Source: an uncultured Oscillospiraceae bacterium
GTDB taxonomy: Bacteria; Bacillota; Clostridia; Oscillospirales; Oscillospiraceae
Length of the DNA stretch: 64,000 nt
Direction: 5' to 3'
Assembly (NCBI GenBank): GCA_910588635.1
Contig: CAJUPW010000001.1
Coordinates: 148,836 to 212,835, forward strand
Part shown: piece after piece, positions 47,753 to 55,689 of the stretch
Numbering within the stretch: the stretch's first letter is position 1
Layout: each line of letters starts with the position of its first letter
Position numbers and translations under genes: made by a program
The notes under the pieces: model-generated
Told to the model about the DNA's origin: nothing
The model's input: the letters and a program-made list of their open reading frames with translations, nothing else
Database searches by the model: none

Positions 47753-49405
47753 ATGCTCTACGACATTCTGTTCACACTGGACCAATCGGACTGCTTCCGC
47801 AAGGTGGCCTGGGGCAGTAAGGAGGCGGAGGAGCTGTACCGGGACCTGTTTGAGAGCTGGGCCGCCGTCCGGAGGCCGGCCCGGGACGCCTTTGACCTGC
47901 CCCGGGAGGGGGACAGCGGAGAACTGCTCTGGGAGGAGAACACCTTTCACTTTCAGTTTCTCCCCGCCCCCGAGGGCGGGCGCTGGCTGCTGCTCAAGCG
48001 GGAGGACAACCGGCCCTATCTCCTGGCCCGGGCGCTGGACCAGATCACCGACGGGGTGCAGATTTATGACAAAAACGCCTGCGCAATTTACTTCAACAAG
48101 GCCAGCCGGGGCATCTCCCACATCCCCAGCGGGGTCAATGTGGAGGGCCGGCACCTGCTGGACCTGTACAATCTGGACGAGACTGTCAGCACCACCATGA
48201 CCGCCCTCCAGACCCAGGCCCCGGTGATCGACCGGGTGGACAGCTTCCGCGCCAACGACTTCAGCGCGGTCCCCATCGCCTCGGCCAACACCTCCTACCC
48301 CATTTTTCGGGAGGGGGAGCTGCTGGGGGCGGTGGTATTTGAGCAGACGGCGGAAATTGTGGGCAGAAACATCAAAAAACTGGAGGCCACCCGGCGGGCG
48401 CTCGGCTCCTTTCAAAACAAGCCGCCCAAAATCAGCTTCTCGGGCTATACCTTCGACAATGTGATCGGCGGCTGTCCAAAGCTGCGCAAGGCGGTGGAGC
48501 TGGCCCGGCGGGTGGCCCCCCAGGACAGCCCCATCCTGCTGGTGGGGGAGACGGGCACGGGCAAGGAAATTTTCGCTCAGAGCATCCACCGCTCCAGCCG
48601 CCGCCGGGGCGGAAAGTTCCTGGCCATCAACTGCGCCGCCGTCCCGGAGACCCTCATTGAGAGCCTCCTCTTCGGCACCAAAAAGGGCAGCTTCACCGGC
48701 AGCGAGGACAAGGCGGGCTATCTGGAGGAGGCCGCCGGGGGCACCCTGTTTCTGGACGAGCTGAACTCCATGAGTCTGGCCATGCAGTCCAAAATTCTGC
48801 GGGTGCTTCAGGAAAAGACCTTCCGCCGGGTAGGGGGCAGTCAGGAATTGAAGCTGGACGTGCGGGTGATCTCCTCCTGCAACGAGGACCCCTTCAAGGC
48901 CGTGGCGGAAAACACCTTCCGCCGGGACCTGTTCTACCGCCTGTCCACCGTGATGATCGAGCTGCCTCCCCTCCGGGAGCACCCGGAGGACCTGGAGGAG
49001 CTGATCCGCTACCACCTGGAGGCCACCGCCTACCAGTTTGTCCACGCCGTCACCCAAATTGCCCCGGAGGTCTACACACTTCTGCGCGCCTACCGCTGGC
49101 CGGGCAACGTGCGGGAGCTGTTCCATGTGCTGGACTACGCTCAGAACGTCACCGACTCCCAGGTGATGGAGGTCCGGCATCTGCCCCCCTACCTGCTCAA
49201 GCACCGGAGCGAGCCGGCCGCCGCCCTCCCCGCGATTGACTTTTCCCAGGAAACCCTCCAGGGACTGATGGACGAGTATGAGAAGCAGATCATCGCCCAG
49301 GCCCTGGACCACTGCGGCTATAATGTCTCCCGGACCGCCCAGACCCTGGGTATTCTCCGTCAGAGCCTGCAGTACCGGATCAGAAAGTACGGCCTGATCT
49401 TTTGA
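47753..49405 (+). CDS. Sigma-54-dependent activator of the BCCT/lyase operon (PAS, AAA+, Fis)
   Basis: 550 residues, RocR-like layout: a divergent N-terminal region, a PAS-type sensor (about 90-205, ALDQITDGVQIYDKNACAIYFN), AAA+ domain (Walker A GETGTGKE at 265-272, Walker B GTLFLDELNSM) and a C-terminal Fis helix-turn-helix (GYNVSRTAQTLGILRQSLQYRIRKY). The sigma-54-contact loop GAFTGA reads GSFTGS at 312-317, an unusual variant, though Phe-Thr-Gly is intact. AAGGAGG precedes ATG 47753. Divergent from the operon and facing its -24/-12 promoter. The PAS domain probably senses the substrate or its product. Confidence 0.92.
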   Translation: MLYDILFTLDQSDCFRKVAWGSKEAEELYRDLFESWAAVRRPARDAFDLPREGDSGELLWEENTFHFQFLPAPEGGRWLLLKREDNRPYLLARALDQITDGVQIYDKNACAIYFNKASRGISHIPSGVNVEGRHLLDLYNLDETVSTTMTALQTQAPVIDRVDSFRANDFSAVPIASANTSYPIFREGELLGAVVFEQTAEIVGRNIKKLEATRRALGSFQNKPPKISFSGYTFDNVIGGCPKLRKAVELARRVAPQDSPILLVGETGTGKEIFAQSIHRSSRRRGGKFLAINCAAVPETLIESLLFGTKKGSFTGSEDKAGYLEEAAGGTLFLDELNSMSLAMQSKILRVLQEKTFRRVGGSQELKLDVRVISSCNEDPFKAVAENTFRRDLFYRLSTVMIELPPLREHPEDLEELIRYHLEATAYQFVHAVTQIAPEVYTLLRAYRWPGNVRELFHVLDYAQNVTDSQVMEVRHLPPYLLKHRSEPAAALPAIDFSQETLQGLMDEYEKQIIAQALDHCGYNVSRTAQTLGILRQSLQYRIRKYGLIF

Positions 49406-49431
49406 GCCGGTATCCGCCGCGGCCTTCCGAA

Positions 49432-49941
49432 CTATACCGTATGCAGTCGCGATTTGAGCTTGACCGTATCCAACGCCGGAGCAATGGCAAGGAAAAGGGC
49501 GCCGCTGCCAATCCCCTGTACCAGCGTCCCCAAAAACTGAGGGGCAAAAGACGCCAGCGTTCCCGTCAGCGCGCAGCCGGCCAGAGCATAGGCGGCGGGA
49601 GAAAACAGCCCTGCGGCAAATACGGCGATCACGTTTCGCCGGCACAGGATGCGCTCGTTCCGGCCGGTAAAGAAAAGGACAATCACCACTTTGATACCCA
49701 ACGTGGGCAGGACCCACACGGGGGCGGTAAGCAGGTCGGCAAGCCCCGCGCCGACTGCGGCCGCGGCCGCGGCCCAGGGGACAGGCAGCAGGCAGGCGCC
49801 CAGATAGATCAGCGTATCCCCGAGATGGACGTATCCCCCGGTAGGGATGGGGATATGGAGCAGATAGGCCGTGGTTACGGTAATTGCCGCCGCGAACAAC
49901 GCGCTCAGCGTCAGCATACGGAGCTTATTGCGATAGAGCAT
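49432..49941 (-). CDS. ECF transporter S-component
   Basis: 169 residues, about six membrane helices. The opening ALFAAAITVTTAYLLHIPIPTGGYVHLGDTLIYLGACLLP is the S-component signature (substrate-binding subunit of energy-coupling-factor vitamin importers), close to the family annotated as TIGR04002. ATG 49941 is supported by AGAGGAG about nine bases upstream. The energising EcfA/EcfT genes are elsewhere, as is normal. The vitamin cannot be deduced. It converges on the sigma-54 activator gene with only 26 bases between stops. Confidence 0.85.
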   Translation of the reverse strand: MLYRNKLRMLTLSALFAAAITVTTAYLLHIPIPTGGYVHLGDTLIYLGACLLPVPWAAAAAAVGAGLADLLTAPVWVLPTLGIKVVIVLFFTGRNERILCRRNVIAVFAAGLFSPAAYALAGCALTGTLASFAPQFLGTLVQGIGSGALFLAIAPALDTVKLKSRLHTV

Positions 49942-49959
49942 GATACAATCTCCTCTCAT

Positions 49960-50216
49960 ACGAAGCCAGACAGGCGCCGTGGGCCTTGTTGCCCAGGCGC
50001 TCTGCCGCAGCTTCTTTCAGTTGATCGGGCGGCCTGCCGCCCCCGGCACTCCTCTTTCAAGTCCGGACATCTCCTCTGACACCCGTTGTCCCGCAAGGGA
50101 CAACGGGTGTCCCTTTTTATCGAAAAAACACGTAAGAAACTCCTGTCGGATATTTCCCGCCTGCTTTCTCTCTGTTTTATTCCCCTGACAGGGAGCGCTT
50201 TACGGGTACGTCCGCC
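49960..50216 (-). other. Structured leader upstream of the ECF S-component gene, unidentified
   Basis: The 257-base gap holds no gene. Next to the S-component ribosome site, the minus strand folds as GCGCC-TGGGC paired with GCCCA-C-GGCGC. Vitamin importers are often riboswitch-controlled, but I cannot match this leader to a riboswitch class I know. Confidence 0.4.
50078..50118 (+). terminator. Strong plus-oriented terminator without an obvious plus-strand gene
   Basis: Perfect 15-bp stem (GACACCCGTTGTCCC and its complement) closed by a GCAA tetraloop, followed by CCTTTTT only on the plus side. Both adjacent genes run on the minus strand. It may stop read-through from the activator gene, end an antisense or small RNA, or fold as part of the S-component leader. 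Confidence 0.7.
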
Positions 50217-51476
50217 TTACAGAAGCTCCATACGCAGTTCCGCCGCTCTGGCGTGAGCGATCAGGCCCTCGCCCCGGGCCATACGGGAAACCAGGGGGGC
50301 AATCTCACGCATAGCGCCCCGCTGGAAGCGCTGAAAGGTGCACACTTTCAGGAAGGTGCCCACCCAGACGCCGCCGGTATACCGGGCGGCCCGGACAGTG
50401 GGCAAGGTGTGGTTGGTGCCCGAGGCGTAGTCGCCAAAGACCTCGCCCGTCTCCTGCCCGATAAACAGCGAGCCGAAATTGACCAGTCGGGGCAGGATGC
50501 GCTCATCCTCCACGATCACCTCCAGATGCTCCGGGGCGTATCGGTTGGCAATTTCTACCGCCTCGTCCAGGCTGTCCGCCAAAATGACCTCGCCGTAGGT
50601 GTTCCAGGAGCTGGCGGCGATTCCGGCGGTCTCCAAGGTGCCCAGCTGCCGCCGGACAGCTTCTATGACCGCCATACCCAGCTCCCGGCTGGTGGTAACC
50701 ACGATGCCCTTGGCCATTCTGTCGTGCTCCGACTGGGCCAGCATATCGGCGGCCAGCACCTCCGGATTGGCGGAGCCGTCCGCCAGAGCCATCACCTCGC
50801 TGGGGCCGGCGAAGAAGTCGATGCCCACCTGTCCGAAGCACTGCCGCTTGGCCTCCGCCACATACTGGTTGCCGGGACCTACGATCATATCCACCGCCTG
50901 AATCTGCTCCGTGCCGTAGGCGAGCGCGGCAATGCTCTGCGCCCCGCCCACGGCGTAAATTTCATCCGCCCCGGCCAGGTCCATCGCCACAAGGGTTTTG
51001 TAGTGGATGGAGCGCTTCCCCCTGACCGCCGGGGAACAGACGGCCACCCTTTCCACTCCGGCCACCTTCGCGGGAATAATGAGCATCAGCGCGGTGGAGA
51101 AGAGGGGGTAGGAGCCCCCGGGCACATAGCAGCCGCAGGAGGACACGGGAATAATCCGGTGTCCCAGAACGGAGTTCTCCACAGTGGAAAAGCCGTCCAG
51201 CTCCCTGATGCAGTCCCGCTGCGCCCGGGCAAAGGCGCGAATATGCTCGGCGGCCTGCCGCAGATCGGACAGCTCCCGCTCCGTCATCTGCGCATAGGCG
51301 GAGTCAATCTCCTCCCGGGTCACCCGAAGCTCTGTCCTGTCGCTGCCGTCAAAGCGGGCGTTATACTCCAGCAGCGCCCGGTCGCCGGAGCCGCGGACAT
51401 TGCGGATAATCTCCGCCACGCTCCGGCTGCATTCCTCCGTCTCACTCCGGACAGCCGCTTTTTTTAAATATTCCAT
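50217..51476 (-). CDS. Histidinol dehydrogenase family protein (HisD homologue)
   Basis: 419 residues. Zinc and catalytic residues of HisD are retained: AQSEHD (Gln and His ligands), APEHLE (catalytic Glu-His), SGTNHTLPT and EGLIAHARA (His). The NAD-binding region runs through SSCGCYVPGGSYPLFSTALMLIIPAKVAGV. It has AAGGAGGT before ATG 51476, but no other histidine-biosynthesis gene is nearby. Stand-alone HisD homologues include dehydrogenases for other alcohols such as sulfopropanediol (HpsN, known), so the substrate is open. It lies 192 bases downstream of, and in the same direction as, the PrpR-type regulator gene, and has its own plausible promoter (TTGACC, 18 bases, TAAAAT). Confidence 0.85.
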   Translation of the reverse strand: MEYLKKAAVRSETEECSRSVAEIIRNVRGSGDRALLEYNARFDGSDRTELRVTREEIDSAYAQMTERELSDLRQAAEHIRAFARAQRDCIRELDGFSTVENSVLGHRIIPVSSCGCYVPGGSYPLFSTALMLIIPAKVAGVERVAVCSPAVRGKRSIHYKTLVAMDLAGADEIYAVGGAQSIAALAYGTEQIQAVDMIVGPGNQYVAEAKRQCFGQVGIDFFAGPSEVMALADGSANPEVLAADMLAQSEHDRMAKGIVVTTSRELGMAVIEAVRRQLGTLETAGIAASSWNTYGEVILADSLDEAVEIANRYAPEHLEVIVEDERILPRLVNFGSLFIGQETGEVFGDYASGTNHTLPTVRAARYTGGVWVGTFLKVCTFQRFQRGAMREIAPLVSRMARGEGLIAHARAAELRMELL

Positions 51477-51668
51477 CTTGACGGACCTCCTTTGTCCTGT
51501 TCAGAGCCACGCGGCCCAGATTGCACATCTGCCATTTTACCCCCTCCGCCGGCATATGGTCAAGCCTTCAATTGTCAGATTTTCCCGGTTTTTCCGGATG
51601 TGCCGCCGTACATACTGCGGATATCCGGCCATTTTCCGTGGGAAGCTTCCGTTTTCAAAAAAGCTCAT

Positions 51669-53609
51669 TCACTCTGTTCCTAAACCACGGTCTTTTCCAA
51701 TGATTTCGCCGTCCTTCTCCATTGCTCTCAGCCTTCTCCACAGTGTCGTCCGGCTGATTCCCAGCAGCGCGGCTGCTTTCGTATAGTTCCCGTTGGCGCT
51801 GGAGAGGGCGTGTTTGATGCGCTCCGTCTCAGAGGAGACCAGCAGGTCGGGGCCGGAGTCGGCTGGCCCGGCACACCCGGTACGCAGCGTCCGCCGGCGG
51901 ATTTCTTTGTCAATCACCGCAAACTGGGTCGGAAAGGCGTCGGCAGGGCAGATAACAGCGGACATCATGTGGGCAAAATTTTCAAGCTCCCGGATATTTC
52001 CGGGCCAGGAGTATCCGCACAGGCACTGTTCCAGCTCTGCGGCATGCCTGTGCAGCCGGATGTTCAGCTCCGGGTTGAGGCGGGACATGAATTCAAGAAA
52101 GAGGGGGCAGACATCCTCTTTGCGCTCCTTCAGCGGGGGCAGGTTCAGTTCCAGAACGGCAAGCCGGTAATACAGGTCCTCTCGAAATTTATGTTCGCGG
52201 ACCATCTCCCACAGGTCCCGGTTGGTGGCGGCAATGATGCGGGCGTCGTAGTGGATGACGCGGCTGCCTCCCACATGAATCACCTGTTTTTCCTGAATCG
52301 CACGCAGCAGTTTGGACTGCATGGGAAGGCTGAGCTCGCTGATTTCGTCCAGAAAAATGGTTCCCTTATGGGCCATCTCAAAATAGCCCAGTTTTCCTCC
52401 CTTTTTCGCGCCGGTAAACGCCCCTTCGTCATAGCCGAACAGCTCGCTCTCCAGCAAGGATTCCGTAATGGCGGAGCAGTTTACCGCGACAAACGGATAT
52501 TCCGCCCGCAGGGAATAGTTGTGGATGGACTGGGCAAGGACCTCCTTGCCGCTGCCGGTGGCGCCCATAATCAGAATGCTGTCCTCGTTTTTTGCAAACT
52601 GTTTTGCATCCTGCAGCAGCGCGTTAAATCCTTCGTTTCTGGAGACCGTGTCAGAAAACTGATGTTTGGCCATAAAGCCTTTGTCGCTCAGCGCCTGGCG
52701 GATATGCAGCTCTTTGCGCTGAATCCACTGAATGCTGTTGAGCGTGAGCATCACGTGAGAAACGTTTTTGCGGAGATAGATTGGATAGCCGGACAAAATA
52801 TACTGATTGTCATTCAGCTCCAGAATCACATTTTTTGCGGGAGTGTGGTCGGAAAACAGCCGCCGTACCGCATTGTTGTCAATCAGCTCATAAATACTGT
52901 GTCCAACCAGATTCCCGCGAATTTTGCTCCAGAAAAGGGATTGGGCGCTTTGATTACAGATCAGAATCACGCCGCATTCGTCGGTAAACAGCATAATATC
53001 GCGGGCGTTGTTGATGGCCAGAAGCATGAGCTTATTCTCCTGCGCCTTTGCCCGGAGCGCAGTCGCGCTGTCATAGGCCATCTGAAGGTATTCCTGCAGG
53101 GACTCGCGCGGGTAAATAAACACGCTGCGCAAGCCATACTGCTGCGCCTTGTCGCAGACCAGTCCGCTGCCCACGATACAGCCGCAGCCCTCCGCCTGGT
53201 GTTTGGCAATAATGCTGCTGAGCTCCGATACGTCCTCGTAGACATCAATCAGGATTGGAACCGACAGCAGGTTGTTGATTTGGCTGGTCAGCGCCGTGTA
53301 CTGCTTGAGCGGAAAAATGATGACCGGCTTGTCGTCATAGGATACCGCCTCATTGTATGCCGAGAGGATATCGTACAGCGTCGGCTCAATATTAATAATT
53401 GGTTTGTTCGTAGCCTTCCGCAGCAGCTTTGTATTGTAACCGCTGGAGATCAGAACATCCACGTCCTCCACCTCGGCGGGAAGGGACATGCCCTCGCACA
53501 TGAGCGTCTCGGAAAAAATAAAGTCGGCGTCCAGTTTCATAAACTCGACCTCCCGTGTCAGGGCAAGGCTCAGGCTTCCGATGCTCACAATACCAATTTT
53601 ACAACGCAT
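51669..53609 (-). CDS. PrpR-type sigma-54-dependent activator
   Basis: 646 residues. PrpR_N sensor domain (about 1-175, KIGIVSIGSLSLALTREVEF, VDVLISSGYNTKLLRKATNKP), PAS domain (about 195-300), AAA+ domain with Walker A GATGSGKE (349-356) and the canonical sigma-54 contact GAFTGA (396-401), then a C-terminal helix-turn-helix (GNYTKAAALLGISRTTLWRRL). PrpR_N domains sense small organic acids such as 2-methylcitrate (known for PrpR). Divergent from the organic-acid operon at 53945, whose promoter is a perfect -24/-12 element. Ribosome site weak, implying low expression. Confidence 0.93.
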   Translation of the reverse strand: MRCKIGIVSIGSLSLALTREVEFMKLDADFIFSETLMCEGMSLPAEVEDVDVLISSGYNTKLLRKATNKPIINIEPTLYDILSAYNEAVSYDDKPVIIFPLKQYTALTSQINNLLSVPILIDVYEDVSELSSIIAKHQAEGCGCIVGSGLVCDKAQQYGLRSVFIYPRESLQEYLQMAYDSATALRAKAQENKLMLLAINNARDIMLFTDECGVILICNQSAQSLFWSKIRGNLVGHSIYELIDNNAVRRLFSDHTPAKNVILELNDNQYILSGYPIYLRKNVSHVMLTLNSIQWIQRKELHIRQALSDKGFMAKHQFSDTVSRNEGFNALLQDAKQFAKNEDSILIMGATGSGKEVLAQSIHNYSLRAEYPFVAVNCSAITESLLESELFGYDEGAFTGAKKGGKLGYFEMAHKGTIFLDEISELSLPMQSKLLRAIQEKQVIHVGGSRVIHYDARIIAATNRDLWEMVREHKFREDLYYRLAVLELNLPPLKERKEDVCPLFLEFMSRLNPELNIRLHRHAAELEQCLCGYSWPGNIRELENFAHMMSAVICPADAFPTQFAVIDKEIRRRTLRTGCAGPADSGPDLLVSSETERIKHALSSANGNYTKAAALLGISRTTLWRRLRAMEKDGEIIGKDRGLGTE

Positions 53610-53668
53610 ATTTCCCGCGCCACAAACTCATTCTGAAGCAGACCGTTTGTGACTTTCCCTCCTCTCCT

Positions 53669-53724
53669 CACTGTGTTTCACTCCGTTCACCTTGTTTCAC
53701 ACAGTGTATCACAATACGTTTCAA
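53669..53724. promoter_or_regulatory. Candidate PrpR-type activator sites
   Basis: GTTTCAC occurs at 53675 and 53694, with a GTTTCAA copy at 53718. CACTGTG (53669-53675) and CACAGTG (53700-53706) form an inverted repeat around the first two. They lie about 145-200 bases ahead of the sigma-54 promoter, the usual distance for an enhancer site. Confidence 0.5.
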
Positions 53725-53868
53725 AATGCAACGCGCGTTTTGTGGGAAATGTGCTGTATCAAAAAGTATGGAAAAAATTTGTAGAATCTCCTTTTTGTTT
53801 TGTGTACTAAGCACAATTTCTTGGCGGCAGAACTGGCATGCTGACTAAAATTTTTCTGACGGCAGAAA

Positions 53869-53884
53869 TGGCACAAATATTGCT
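53869..53884 (+). promoter_or_regulatory. Consensus sigma-54 promoter of the organic-acid operon
   Basis: TGGCACAAATATTGCT: -24 TGGCAC and -12 TTGCT with five bases between, a full consensus match. Start site near 53895, fifty bases before the first gene. The rest of the 335-base gap is AT-rich with activator-site candidates and no gene. Confidence 0.92.
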
Positions 53885-53944
53885 CTATGATTAGAGACAA
53901 GGTGCGGCAGCACTAAATCTGAATGTAAAGAGAGGAACAAAACA

Positions 53945-55330
53945 ATGGACACAAAATTGACGCTTTCTCAGCAGGTCGCAGAAATTGGTGCCGGTTTGAA
54001 GTTTGAGGACCTGCCTGACCGCGTGGTGAAAAACTCCAAAATGTTTATCATGGATCTGCTGGGCAATATTATCGCCTCCCGCCATGTCGATTCCAGCCTG
54101 ACCTGCCTGAAAGCGGCCCGCGAGCTGGGAGACGGCGATCCTGTCTCCACAGCAATCGGCTGCAGCTACAAGACCACTCCGCAGATGGCCGCCATGATTA
54201 ACGGCACCTTCGGACATGCCTTCGACATGGACGACGACCACCGCTACGGCACCCAGCACTCCTCCGTTGTCGTATTTCCGGCCATTTTGGCCCTGGCCGA
54301 AAAATACGGCAAGAGCGGCAAAGACGTGATTACCGCGTTCGCCTACGGCTCGGAGATCACCATCCGCCTGGGCGAGGCCTTTGAGGGCCAGACCTATTAT
54401 CAGGGCTTCCATCCCACCGGCACCTGCGGCGTGTTCGGCGCCACCGGCGGAGCCGCCAAGCTGCTGGGCCTGGACGCGAAGGGGATTACTTATGCCCTTG
54501 GTCTGGCCGGAAGTCAGGCCGCCGGCCTGCTGGAGTGGAAGGCGCAGGGCACCTGGTCCAAGCGCTACCAGGCCGGGCATCCCGCCATGTGCGGCGTAAT
54601 CAGCGCCATTATGGCCAAAAACGGCTACACCGCCCCCACCACCGTCTGGGATGGGCAGGACGGCTTCCTTCGGGCATACTCTTATCAGGATATTTGGAAC
54701 GAGGCCAAGGTCAGCGAGGAATTCGGCAAGCGCTGGGAAATGGCCGATACCTCCATCAAGGTCCACGCCTGCTGCCGCTTCTCCGCCCCTCTGGCCGACG
54801 CCGGCGTGGACCTGTTCAAGCGGGGAGTGGATTATAAGCAGGTGGAATCCATTCTGGCCCGGGTCAACAAATATTCCATCAAGGTCCTGACCATCCCCGA
54901 GGAGACCAAGGCCGATCCCAGAACCGTGGTGGACGCCCAGTTCTCCCTCCCCTACGCCATTGCCTGCGGCATGGTCAAGGGACACGAGAACATCGACGAC
55001 TACACCTATGAGGCCATCCGCGACCCGGAGGTTCTGGCCCTGGCCAAGAAGGTCAAGTGGGTCCTGGACCCCGAGATCGAAAAGGTATATCCGAAATACT
55101 ATCCCTGCACGGTGGAGGTCACCATGAAGGATGGCAGCGTTATCACCTCTCACACGGAATATCCCAAGGGCGACCCCGAGAATCCTGTCAGTTGGGAGGA
55201 GGCCGTGGAGAAATTCCGCTTTATGGCCGGCCATGAGATGGGCAGCTACAAGGTGGAGAAGATCATTGATCTGTGCTCCCGTCTGGACGAATTGGAGAAC
55301 CTGAACGAGCTGCTGGAGCTGCTGTACTGA
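53945..55330 (+). CDS. MmgE/PrpD family protein (first copy)
   Basis: 461 residues of the 2-methylcitrate dehydratase / aconitate decarboxylase / iminodisuccinate epimerase superfamily. Signatures: INGTFGHAFDMDDDHRYGTQHSSVVVFPAILALAE, GEAFEGQTYYQGFHPTGTCGVFGATGGAAKLLGLD, WSKRYQAGHPAMCGV and KVHACCRFSAPLADA. AGAGGAAC precedes ATG 53945. First gene of the sigma-54 operon. It probably dehydrates, isomerises or decarboxylates a carboxylic acid; the exact reaction cannot be assigned because the family is catalytically diverse. Confidence 0.88.
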   Translation: MDTKLTLSQQVAEIGAGLKFEDLPDRVVKNSKMFIMDLLGNIIASRHVDSSLTCLKAARELGDGDPVSTAIGCSYKTTPQMAAMINGTFGHAFDMDDDHRYGTQHSSVVVFPAILALAEKYGKSGKDVITAFAYGSEITIRLGEAFEGQTYYQGFHPTGTCGVFGATGGAAKLLGLDAKGITYALGLAGSQAAGLLEWKAQGTWSKRYQAGHPAMCGVISAIMAKNGYTAPTTVWDGQDGFLRAYSYQDIWNEAKVSEEFGKRWEMADTSIKVHACCRFSAPLADAGVDLFKRGVDYKQVESILARVNKYSIKVLTIPEETKADPRTVVDAQFSLPYAIACGMVKGHENIDDYTYEAIRDPEVLALAKKVKWVLDPEIEKVYPKYYPCTVEVTMKDGSVITSHTEYPKGDPENPVSWEEAVEKFRFMAGHEMGSYKVEKIIDLCSRLDELENLNELLELLY

Positions 55331-55343
55331 TTTTCCCCACAGC

Positions 55344-55371
55344 TCCGGACCCCGCCGGTCACACGGCGGGG
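55344..55371 (+). terminator. Internal stem-loop after the first MmgE/PrpD gene
   Basis: 14-bp stem (TCCGGACCCCGCCG with its complement) and four- to six-base loop, followed by GGGCCTTT. Lacks a proper U-tract, so it may partially attenuate the operon. Confidence 0.65.
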
Positions 55372-55446
55372 TCCGGGAGGGCCTTTGCCAAGCCGGCCCG
55401 GTTGGAATACAAAATACAAACGATAAGGATATGGGAGGAACGACAA

Positions 55447-55689
55447 ATGGATGTTAAGAAGAAGCAGACCTTATATTGGATACTCTTTGCGTTTTACCTG
55501 TTGCTGGTATTCAGTCCGTTTATCATTCCGGGTCTGAATGCCATCAATCCGATCATACTCGGCACACCGCTGACGATGTGGTATATCCATGTGGTCATTC
55601 TGGTGGGTTGTATCCTGGTGTTTTTCGGCTCCAAAAGCTTGTGGCAGAGCTTTGACGACACAGATGAAAACGGGGAGGTAAAGAAATAA
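55447..55689 (+). CDS. Small subunit of an SSS symporter (DUF3311-like)
   Basis: 80 residues, two membrane helices (about 10-30 and 44-62) separated by a loop, with a Lys-rich N-terminus and acidic C-terminus. Such small proteins precede SSS symporters in paired systems. GGAGGA lies before ATG 55447; the gene ends in TAATG overlap with the symporter, forcing co-translation. Confidence 0.82.
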   Translation: MDVKKKQTLYWILFAFYLLLVFSPFIIPGLNAINPIILGTPLTMWYIHVVILVGCILVFFGSKSLWQSFDDTDENGEVKK

